Assembly: GCA_963717705.1 (NCBI GenBank)
Contig: CAVQWT010000008.1
Coordinates: 1 to 64,000 of the forward strand
Direction of reading: 5' to 3'
DNA: 64,000 nt
Source: CAVQWT01 sp963717705
GTDB lineage: Bacteria; Pseudomonadota; Gammaproteobacteria; Burkholderiales; Casimicrobiaceae
In this document: positions 10,542-18,397 of the stretch, one piece after another
Numbering within the stretch: position 1 is the first letter of the stretch
How the letters are laid out: each line of letters starts with the position of its first letter
Notes under the pieces: generated by a model
Databases searched by the model: none
What the model saw: only the letters and a program-made list of their open reading frames with translations
Told to the model about the DNA's origin: nothing
Made by a program: the position numbers and the translations under genes

Positions 10542-13375
10542 ATGTTCGATCGCAGCCTCGGGCACGCCGCCGTTGTAGGTTTCTGGCTGATGCACGCCAG
10601 CCTCGCGCTGGCCGACACGCCGCTTACCGGAGCCACTCGAGTCGCGGCGGGCGACGAGCACACCTGCGCGCTGACCAGCGCCGGAGGCGTGAAGTGCTGG
10701 GGTGCCAACTAGTACGGGCGAGCTCGGCATCGGCACGACGACGGGGGTGTCCTATGCCGTCGACGTCACCGGCCTGACTTCCGGCGTGACGGCAATCGCG
10801 GCTGGCGGCCAACACACCTGCGCGCTGACCAGCGGCGGGGCCGTGAAGTGCTGGGGCTGGAACTATTATGGTCAGCTCGGCAACGGCACGACGACGGATG
10901 CGCTGACCGCGGTGGACGTCGTCGGGCTGACTGCCGGCGTGACTGCCATTTCCGCCGGCGACGCTCACACCTGCGCCTGACCAGCGGCGGAGCCGTGAAG
11001 TGCTGGGGTCGGAACTAGCCCTGGCCAGCTCGGCAACGGCACGACGACGGATGCGCTGACCGCGGTGGACGTGGTCGGGCTGACTGCCGGCGTGACGGCC
11101 ATTTCCGCCGGCGGCGCTCACACCTGCGCGCTGACCGGTGGCGGAGCCGTGAAGTGCTGGGGTTACAACGATCAGTGGCCAGCTCGGCAACGGCACCACG
11201 ACGACTGCGCTGACCGCGGTGGACGTCGTCGGGCTGACTGCCGGCGTGACGGCCATCTCGGCCGGTAGCCTCACACCTGCGCGCTGACCAGCGGCGGGGC
11301 CGCGAAGTGCTGGGGTAGGAACGAGTATCGGCCAGCTCGGCAACGGCACCACGACGACTGCGCTGACCGCGGTGGACGTCGTCGGGCTGACTGCCGGCGT
11401 GACGGCCATCTCCGCCGGTGGCCTACACACCTGCGCGCTGACCAACGGCGGGATCGCGAAGTGCTGGGGTCGGAACGGGTACGGCCAGCTCGGCAACGGC
11501 ACCACGACGACTGCGCTGACCGCGGTGGACGTCGTCGGGCTGACTGCCGGCGTGACGGCCATCTCGGCCGGCGGCTATCACACCTGCGCGCTGACCAGCG
11601 GCGGCGTCGCGAAGTGTTGGGGTAGAACAGCGCGGCCAGCTCGGCAGCGGCAATACGACGAGTGCGCCCATCGCGGTGGACGTCGTCGGCCTGACCGCCG
11701 GCGTGACGGCAATTGTCGGCTGGCGGCTATCACACCTGCGCGCTGACCAGCGGCGGGGCCGCGAAGTGCTGGGGTTGGAACTATTACGGCCAGCTCGGCA
11801 ACGGCACGACGACGGATGCGCTGACCGCGGTGGACGTCGTCGGGCTGACCGCCGGCGTGACGGCCATCTCGGCCGGCGGCAATCACACCTGCGCGCTGAC
11901 CAGCGGCGGGGCCGTGAAGTGCTGGGGTTGGAACTACTTCGGCCAGCTCGGCAACGGCACGACGACGGATGCGCTGACCGCGGTGGACGTCGTCGGGCTG
12001 ACTGCCGGCGTGACGGCCATCTCGGCCGGCGGCGATCACACCTGCGCGCTGACCGGCGGCGGGGCCGTGAAGTGCTGGGGTGCCAACTCGTCCGGCCAGC
12101 TCGGCAACGGCACGACGACGAATGCGCTGACCGCGGTGGACGTCGTCGGGTTGACCGCCGGCGTGACGGCAATCTCGGCCGGCGCCTCTCACACCTGCGC
12201 GCTCACCGGTGGCGGGGCGGTGAAGTGCTGGGGCAACAACGTGTACGGCCAGCTCGGCAACGGCACGACGACGAATGCGCTGACCGCGGTGGACGTCGTC
12301 GGGCTGACCGCCGGCGTGACGGCCATCTCGGCCGGCGGCAATCACACCTGCGCGCTGACCAGCGGCGGGGCCGCGAAGTGCTGGGGCTAGCAACTGCTAC
12401 TGGCCAGCTCGGCAACGGCACGACGACGGATGCGCTGACCGCGGTGGACGTCATCGGGCTGACCGCCGGCGTGACGGCAATCTCGGCCGGCGGCTATCAC
12501 ACCTGCGCGCTGACCAGCGGCGGGGCTGCGAAGTGCTGGGGTCGGAACATGGAGTCGGCGCAGCTCGGCAACGGCACGACGACGGATGCGCTGACCGCAC
12601 TGGACGTCACCGGATTGACCGCCGGCGTAACGGCAATCTCGGCCGGCGGCGATCACACTTGCGCGCTGGTCGTTGGCGGGGCTGCGAAGTGCTGGGGCTG
12701 GAACAATTTCGGCCAGCTCGGCAATGGCATGACCGTCTACTATGCGCCGACCCCGGTCGTCGTGATCGTCGAATGCTCGGGCTTCATGGACTTGGGATCC
12801 GACTCTGCCTTCTGCCCGAATGTGGAGTGGCTGCGCAACCGCGCGGTGACCCTGGGTTGCACAGCCAGCGGCGTACTGTCCCGACAGACCGCGTTTCACG
12901 CCTGGCCATGTCCGCCTTCATGAACCGCCTCGGCACCGCGCTGACGCCGGCACCGGTCACCGCGCAGGCGAACTCCGGCGCGCTCGACCCCGGCGCTTCC
13001 CCCATCGTCTGCGCGACCGCGGACTTCACCGCCACCGGCTTCCCGCGCCGCGTCCAGATCGACGCCGTCTTCACTGCGACGGCCGGCGGCGACGTGGGCT
13101 TCGCCGCCGAGCTGGTCGCCAGCGTCGATGCCGGCGCGACGTGGCAAGCGGTTACGACGCAGCCCATCCGCGGCAACGTCCGGGCGGGCCACTGGGCGAA
13201 CCTGCGCGCGCTCGGCCACTTCGACGTCGAAGCGGACGAGGCGGTCCGCTTCGGCATCGCCATCAGCCGCGGCGGCCTGCCCGGCGGCGCGACGATCGGC
13301 GACAGCCGCTGCAACCTGCGTGCGCGTTTCGACAACCGCAACGGGACCGCGTCGCCGTTCGATCGCCTCGACTGA
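10542..13375 (+). pseudogene. RCC1-repeat secreted protein, copy 2, with many frameshifts
   Basis: This is the same architecture as copy 1: signal peptide from ATG 10542, fourteen ~150-bp RCC1 units, four-Cys SLH-like domain, C-terminal module, TGA at 13373. The longest intact run is 11713..12390, which reads through five units (NYYGQLG, NYFGQLG, NSSGQLG, NVYGQLG). The breaks are mostly not the same as in copy 1: core-length changes in units 1, 3, 4, 5, 7 and 12, a lost base near 10975, extra bases near 11707, and two near 12875 and 12885 in the SLH-like domain, where copy 1 is intact. Conversely copy 2 is intact near 13150 where copy 1 is shifted. Independent decay of two copies, or errors from collapsed repeat reads, would both give this picture. 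Confidence 0.75.
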
Positions 13376-13462
13376 CCGCGGCGGCGCGGCGCGGAGGACG
13401 AAGGGACTCGCCCGACCCGGAATCGGTCGACGATCCGGGTGGCCGGGTGCAATTGCAGTTGT

Positions 13463-13500
13463 AAAGTCGAGTCTGACCCTACTTCTATCGACCCTACTTC
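13463..13500. repeat. Short repeated element, copy 2, with partial extra copy
   Basis: The word at 10155..10178 recurs at 13463-13486 and is followed by ATCGACCCTACTTC, a partial repeat of its right half. This addition explains the length difference between the two duplication units. Confidence 0.4.
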
Positions 13501-13503
13501 AAG

Positions 13504-14157
13504 TCAGAACGGCGAGCTGGCCCCGTTGCGGCTGGGCAGCGCGACGCGCAGGTTGCAGCGGCTGTCGGACAGGTCGGCGCCGCCGCTGACGCGCCCCATG
13601 CGCACGCCGAAGCGCACCGTCTGGCCGACGGCGAGGTCCTGCTGCGCCAGATTCGACAGCGTGCCCCAGCGGCCGGCCGGCACCCAGCCGGCGTTGCCGA
13701 CCGTGGTCAGCGCCGTCCAAGTCGCGCCGCCGTCGGTCGTCGCCACCAGGTCCGCCGCGACGTCGACGTCGGCCGGCGCCTGCGCGGCGAAGGTCAGGTC
13801 GAGATAGGCCCGGCGCGGATAGCCGGTCACCGCGTACGGATCGGTCTGGCACACCACGACGGCGGCGTCGAGGTCGATCGCCCCGGGGCTGGTGTCGACC
13901 CGCAGCGCGCCGGGCGTCAGCGCCACACCCAGCCGGTTCATGAACGCCGACATCGCCAGCCGCGACACCGTGTCCGTCGGGCAGTACAGCGTCGTCGAGG
14001 TGCAGCCGAGCGTCACGCCGCGGTTCTTGATCCACTCGACGTTCTGGCAGAACTGGCTGGTGTCGTCGACGTCGGTGAAGCCGGCGCAGGGTGCGGCCAA
14101 TGCGGCCGGGGCCAGCGTGACCGCGGTGGCCGCAAGCAGGGTGCGAAGCAGGCGCAT
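13504..14157 (-). CDS. Small secreted SLH-like cassette protein
   Basis: Intact 217-residue protein starting at 14157 with GGAGGACACGATC upstream. A signal peptide (ending APAALA) is followed by the four-Cys SLH-like domain (CAGFTDVDDTSQFC, VTLGCTSTTLYC, VSRLAMSAFMNRLG) and then the C-terminal module. Landmarks of the module are VVVCQTD, GYPRRAYLD, TDGGATW, VGQTVRFGVRM, SDSRCNLR and the end SRNGASSPF. The six cysteines could form disulphides in the periplasm or outside. It lies 26 bp downstream of the autotransporter-like gene at 14184..17378 and is probably co-transcribed. It is the template for the intact form of the broken gene at 4268. The family is not one I recognise; an envelope structural or anchoring role is inference from the SLH likeness. 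Confidence 0.85.
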   Translation of the reverse strand: MRLLRTLLAATAVTLAPAALAAPCAGFTDVDDTSQFCQNVEWIKNRGVTLGCTSTTLYCPTDTVSRLAMSAFMNRLGVALTPGALRVDTSPGAIDLDAAVVVCQTDPYAVTGYPRRAYLDLTFAAQAPADVDVAADLVATTDGGATWTALTTVGNAGWVPAGRWGTLSNLAQQDLAVGQTVRFGVRMGRVSGGADLSDSRCNLRVALPSRNGASSPF

Positions 14158-14183
14158 GATCGTGTCCTCCGGTTGCTGCGATG

Positions 14184-17100
14184 TCATTCGTCGGCGTCGG
14201 GCGACGCGTTCGGATTGCGATTGCCGGTCTGAAGCCGCAGCAGGCAGCGGCTGGCGGCCAGCGTCCCGGCGCCGGTGAGCTGCGTCAGCCGCAACCCGTA
14301 GCGCACGACTTCGGTCGGCGCCACGTCGCGGTCGACGTTGAGCCGGACGTTGGCCCAGCGGCCGTTCGCGAGCCCGGCCGGCACTGGCGGCCCGAGCGCC
14401 ACCCAGATCGCCCCGCCGTCGACGCTGCCGACCACTTCGACGTTGATCTCGGCGGTGCCCTGTCCCTGGCCCATCAGCACGGCGTCGATCGACGCGCGGC
14501 GCTCGTAGGTGGCCGCCGCCACGTCCCCGGTCGTGCAGACCACGGGATTGGTCGCCGGGTTGAGCGGCCCCGGGGCGGCTTCGATCCTGACCGGCACATT
14601 GGTCAGCGTCGTGCCCAGCCGGTTCATGAACAGCGCCATCTGCAGCCGCGTCGTCGGGCTGGTCGGGCAGTACAGCCCGGGCGCGCAGCCGAGCGTCACG
14701 CCGCGCTTCTTCATCCACTCGACGTTGGGGCAGAACGGGCTCGCCGCGTCGACGTCGCTGTACGCGTCGCAAGGCAGGCCCGAGTTCGACACCACCGTCA
14801 GCGTCACGTCGTTGCCGTTGCCGCCGACGTAGCTGATCTGCAGCGTCGAGCCCTGGACCGTGAACGTCGCCCCCTCCGGCAGGCCGGCGAACGCGCCGGA
14901 AATGGCCGCGCCGCCAGGATTGTCGACGATGCGGAACGCGGTGCCGACCGCGGGCACGGCGCCGAGCGAAACGGTCAGCGTGCCTCCCAGCGCGACTGCG
15001 CCCGATGCGACGACCTGGTCGTACTGCGTCCCCGGCGCGGGGCCGTTCAGCTCGGCTACCAGCGTTCCGGTCTGCGTGTACGCCCCGCCGATCGTGATCT
15101 GGCCCGGCGAAGTGCCGGGACGCGTCTGCGCGCTGCCGGACACCGTCACGGCACCGGACCCGGAGATCGCCCCCGCGCCGGTCAGCTGCCCGCCGGTGAT
15201 CGGCAGCGGTCGCGTCGTGCTCAGGTTGCCGCCGACGAGCTCGAGCTTGCCCGCCGTTTGCGCGAAGGTGTTGGCGGTGCCGAAGAACTGCAGCGTCCCC
15301 GCCTGCACGCTGATGGTGCCGGTGTTGGCGATCGACCAGTCGCTGACGGTCACGCTGCTGGCCCCCGGCGCCATGCGCATCGTTCCCGCATTCGCAATCG
15401 ACGGGCTGCAGCACGACGGCGCCGAAAATCCGCCGCTCGACGTGAACTCGATCAGCCCTGAGGGCAGGTTCACGATCTGCGGGCTGCCCTGAGCATCGAT
15501 GCCGTTCGTGCCCGCGAGGCGCAGCGTGCCGCCGTTGGTGATGCGCGCCAGCGTAGGGTTGTTCCCCGACAGGATCTTCTGGCCCGAGGTCCCGGCGATC
15601 AACGTGGCGCCGGCCGGGATCGTCAGCTGCAACGGCGTCGACGTACCGACCAGCTGGCCGCCAATCCAGTTCAGCGTGCCGTTCAGCGTGAACGTGCCCG
15701 AGTGCAGGCCCTCGATGATGGTGGTGTTGGTCGCCGTGATCGTTCCGGTCCAGGTGTGCTGGGCGCCGACGGTGCCAATCGTCTTGGCGCCCGCACCGCC
15801 GAAGGTGGTGTCGGTCAGGTTCGCCGACGCAACCCATCCGATCGTCAGCGCGGCGCCGGCCTGGGCGTTGAACGCGTTGCCGGGTCCGCTCGCCTGCAAC
15901 GTGAGGCCTCCATTCCTGCTGATCAGCAGCGTGCCCGATTGCGCCTGCATGTTGCCGTTGTTGGTGACGCTGACCAGGGTGATCGAGCTGGTCCCTGCAC
16001 CGCCGCTCTTCGTGACGAGCCCGGCATTCGTCAGCGTCGACGTCGCGCCGCCGCTCTGCGTGATTCCGGCATCCGACTGCAGGTCGATGGTGCCGGTGGC
16101 GGAATTCGCGAGCGACGCGTTGTTCTCGACCCGCAGGTTGCCGGTGCCGGCGATCGTGATCGTGCCGTTGTTGACGAGGCTCGCGCCGACGCCGCTCAGC
16201 GTCTTCTCGAAGATCCCCGACAGCGCGAGCGTCGAGCCCGTCGCGACCGTCACCACAGGCGCCCCCGCGCCCCCCGTGATCATTTCGCCAGCAGTCCAGG
16301 CGAGCGTGCCGTTCAGCGTGAACGTGCCGGCAAGGCTGCCTCCCGCGAACGTCGTGTTCGTCATCGAGATCGTGCCCGCCAGCGCGTACGACGCGCTGGC
16401 GCCGCTGCCGATCGTCTTCGCGCCCGGGCCGCCGAACGTCGTCCCGGTGAAGGACGAGGGGTTGGTTACCCCCCCGATGTTCAGTGTCGCGCCGGCCTGC
16501 GCGTTGAAGGCGTTGCCCGCGCCGCTCGAGACGATGCGCGTGGAACCGTTCGCGATCTGCAGCGTGCCCGTCTGCGCGTCGACGACGCCCGTGTTGTTGA
16601 ACTGCGCGGTCGTGATGTTGGCCGTGCCTGCTCCCACGGTCTTCCTGATCAGGCCGGCGTTGGTCAGCACCGACGTTGCGCCGCCGTTCTGCTGCAGCCC
16701 GCCGTCGGCCTGCAGGTCGATCACCGCGCCCGCGGCGTTGGTGACGGTGGAGTTGTTCTCGATCTGCAGGCTGCCGGCGCCGGTATTGACCATGGTGCCG
16801 TTGTTGACGAGCTGCAGCGATTGCAGGGACTTGGGGTTCACGCTCGCGAGCGCGAGCGTGCCGGTTGGCGCCACCGTGAACGACGCGTAGTTGACGCTGC
16901 CGCCGCTCCAGTCGTAGCGGCCGTTGACGGTCACCTGCCCCGGGTTCCCGCCGCTGGTTTGAACCGTCCCGCCTGCCTGGTTGACCGCGCCGTTCGCGCC
17001 CACCGTCATCGTCGCCGTCGGGGCGCCCGCGTTCAGGGTCAGGAGGCCGCCGCTACCGCCACCGGGCAGCGACAGCGTCTGCGTGCCCGACGCCCCGCCG

Positions 17101-17378
17101 ATGGCGACGCTGCCGACGGTGAAGCTGCCGACGACCGTGACGGTGTACGTGCCCGCTAATGTAATGGTGGCGGTGTCGGTCGTGGCGTTCGGCACGCCGT
17201 TCGGCGTCCAGTTGGCCGCGGTGCCCCAGTCGCCGCCGGCCGCGTTGTTCCAGGTGTAGCTCACCGCCTGCGCGGGAGATGCGGCCGCCAGCGCGAGGAG
17301 CGTGGCGACCAGCGCGCAGGCGAGCGCCCGCGGGAGCCGGCGCACGGCGGTGTCGAAGCTTCTCAGGCAGTGCAGCAT
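14184..17378 (-). CDS. Autotransporter-like passenger protein with C-terminal SLH-like cassette
   Basis: 1064 residues from ATG 17378 (GGAGGGCACGC upstream). A signal peptide ending SPAQA is followed by SYTWNNAAGGDWGTAANWTP, a common opening of passenger proteins. Long beta-helical repeats come next (TFGGPGAKTIGSG and TFGGAGAKTIGTV, each followed by GTFTLNGTL; FNAQAGA). The typical passenger end, RPGTSPGQITIGGAYTQTG through LPEGATFTVQGSTLQISY and GGNGNDVTLTV, follows at about residues 730-850. Where such proteins normally carry a beta-barrel or a sorting signal, this one has a four-Cys SLH-like domain (CDAYSDVDAASPFC, VTLGCAPGLYC) and a divergent C-terminal module (VVCTTGDV, SRCLLRLQTGNRN). 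No barrel is encoded, so export across the outer membrane must use another route. The small cassette gene follows after 26 bp. Confidence 0.85.
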   Translation of the reverse strand: MLHCLRSFDTAVRRLPRALACALVATLLALAAASPAQAVSYTWNNAAGGDWGTAANWTPNGVPNATTDTATITLAGTYTVTVVGSFTVGSVAIGGASGTQTLSLPGGGSGGLLTLNAGAPTATMTVGANGAVNQAGGTVQTSGGNPGQVTVNGRYDWSGGSVNYASFTVAPTGTLALASVNPKSLQSLQLVNNGTMVNTGAGSLQIENNSTVTNAAGAVIDLQADGGLQQNGGATSVLTNAGLIRKTVGAGTANITTAQFNNTGVVDAQTGTLQIANGSTRIVSSGAGNAFNAQAGATLNIGGVTNPSSFTGTTFGGPGAKTIGSGASASYALAGTISMTNTTFAGGSLAGTFTLNGTLAWTAGEMITGGAGAPVVTVATGSTLALSGIFEKTLSGVGASLVNNGTITIAGTGNLRVENNASLANSATGTIDLQSDAGITQSGGATSTLTNAGLVTKSGGAGTSSITLVSVTNNGNMQAQSGTLLISRNGGLTLQASGPGNAFNAQAGAALTIGWVASANLTDTTFGGAGAKTIGTVGAQHTWTGTITATNTTIIEGLHSGTFTLNGTLNWIGGQLVGTSTPLQLTIPAGATLIAGTSGQKILSGNNPTLARITNGGTLRLAGTNGIDAQGSPQIVNLPSGLIEFTSSGGFSAPSCCSPSIANAGTMRMAPGASSVTVSDWSIANTGTISVQAGTLQFFGTANTFAQTAGKLELVGGNLSTTRPLPITGGQLTGAGAISGSGAVTVSGSAQTRPGTSPGQITIGGAYTQTGTLVAELNGPAPGTQYDQVVASGAVALGGTLTVSLGAVPAVGTAFRIVDNPGGAAISGAFAGLPEGATFTVQGSTLQISYVGGNGNDVTLTVVSNSGLPCDAYSDVDAASPFCPNVEWMKKRGVTLGCAPGLYCPTSPTTRLQMALFMNRLGTTLTNVPVRIEAAPGPLNPATNPVVCTTGDVAAATYERRASIDAVLMGQGQGTAEINVEVVGSVDGGAIWVALGPPVPAGLANGRWANVRLNVDRDVAPTEVVRYGLRLTQLTGAGTLAASRCLLRLQTGNRNPNASPDADE

Positions 17379-17653
17379 GCGTGCCCTCCATCGCGGTCCG
17401 GGCGGCGCTGGACGGCCCGGCAATCGGGTCCGTCCTGGCTCGCGTCGGTGCACACTAGGTTGCCGGCGTCGCGCCCGCAAGGGGCCGGAGGGCCCGGCGC
17501 CGCACTTGTAATCGATCTGTAAGCGGCGGGCCCGGGAAGGCGGTCGCGGCGACCCCGGGCACGCCCCCGCCCTCCCCGGGCTTCGCCCCGCCGCCGGCCT
17601 GTGGCATCCTCCACCGCTGCGGCCGGGGCGGCCGCCAACCTCGGGGGTCAGCC
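17379..17653. other. Divergent intergenic region
   Basis: This 275-bp spacer separates the passenger gene (minus) and the SLH-like protein gene at 17654 (plus). It holds the phased TGTAA repeat at 17506-17522. I see no clear -35/-10 pair on either strand. Confidence 0.5.
17506..17522 (+). promoter_or_regulatory. Phased direct repeat TTGTAAtcgATCTGTAA, second copy
   Basis: TGTAA half-sites at 17507 and 17518 are again 11 bp apart. It shares 14 of 17 bases with 2400..2416 and lies about 130 bp from both divergent start codons (17378 and 17654). Two such matches upstream of island genes make a shared regulator plausible. Confidence 0.45.
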
Positions 17654-18319
17654 ATGAGACTACGGATTCTGGCGATGGTGTTCGGCGTCGCCGCAGCAGC
17701 AACATCCAGCGGCGGCGCGCAGGCGCAGAACTGCGACGTCTTCACCGACGTGCAGAACACGGCGTCGTACTGCCCCGCGGTGGTGTGGCTCAAGAACCGG
17801 CAGGTCACGCTGGGCTGCGCCAGCACGTTGTACTGCCCCACGGACCTCGTCACCCGCGCCGCGATGGCGCTGTTCATGCAGCGGCTGGGCACGGCGCTGA
17901 CGCCGCAGTTCTACGGCCGGTCGCTCGCCAACACGCCGCCGTCGGTCAATCTCGCCGTCGGCGCCTTTCAGCCGTTCTGCGTGATGTCGGCGCCGATTCC
18001 CGCCGCCACGTTCACGCGCATCGCCCGCGCACGAGGGCACATGTCGCTGCAGGCCAGCGGCTCGACGCGGCTGCAGATGTTCCTGGTCTACTCGGTCGAC
18101 GGCGCGCCGTACGTCAACGCCAACTCGGTCGGGCTGTCGGTGCCCAATCCCAGCGGCAACCACGAGCTGACGTGGGCGTCGAACCAAATCCCGCTGGCCG
18201 TCGGCTCGACCTACGTGTTCGCGATCGGGATCTCCAATCCGCCGGGGTCGACCGGGCCGGGGCTGGCGCTCGGCAACAACGAGTGCATGCTCGAGGTCGA
18301 CGTGATCAACCAGAACTAG
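17654..18319 (+). CDS. Secreted SLH-like protein with a divergent C-terminal domain
   Basis: 221 residues. A signal peptide (ending GGAQA) precedes the four-Cys SLH-like domain (CDVFTDVQNTASYC, VTLGCASTLYC, LVTRAAMALFMQRLG). The last ~140 residues differ from the usual module: they hold FQPFCVMSAPI and NNECMLEVDVI, again a Cys pair, in a probable beta-sandwich. It is thus a cousin of the small cassette proteins with another second domain. It is transcribed away from 14184..17378 and shares the intergenic region with the TGTAA box. Start ATG 17654 is the first in frame and fits the signal peptide. Function unknown. Confidence 0.85.
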   Translation: MRLRILAMVFGVAAAATSSGGAQAQNCDVFTDVQNTASYCPAVVWLKNRQVTLGCASTLYCPTDLVTRAAMALFMQRLGTALTPQFYGRSLANTPPSVNLAVGAFQPFCVMSAPIPAATFTRIARARGHMSLQASGSTRLQMFLVYSVDGAPYVNANSVGLSVPNPSGNHELTWASNQIPLAVGSTYVFAIGISNPPGSTGPGLALGNNECMLEVDVINQN

Positions 18320-18397
18320 CGCGGCAGAACCCTACCGGGGGTGCGCGGGAGTAGCGCAGCCCCGGTCAGGGCGGGAGGTGCCGCGGGGCGCGGCGCG

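Larger units (their letters stand above)
10472..13790 (+). repeat. Tandem duplication, unit 2 (3.3 kb)
   Basis: Second copy of the segment at 7164..10471, ending in the microhomology word TGCGCGGCGA at 13781-13790 inside the intact small cassette gene. The two units are nearly the same over leader, repeat frames, SLH-like domain and C-terminal module. They differ most at the short cores between CWG and GQLG in each RCC1 unit. Confidence 0.85.

Noticed and set aside
7300..12720. Regularly spaced repeats resembling a CRISPR array
   Set aside because: The period is ~150 bp, the repeats encode RCC1 blades, the variable part is only ~13 bases, and no cas genes are present.
7233..13375. Diversity-generating retroelement acting on the RCC1 cores
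   Set aside because: No reverse transcriptase or template repeat is in the window, and the core changes include indels, not only adenine-directed substitutions. Not excluded elsewhere in the genome.
7164..13790. Composite transposon
   Set aside because: No transposase, terminal inverted repeats or target-site duplication; the joints show only a 10-bp microhomology.
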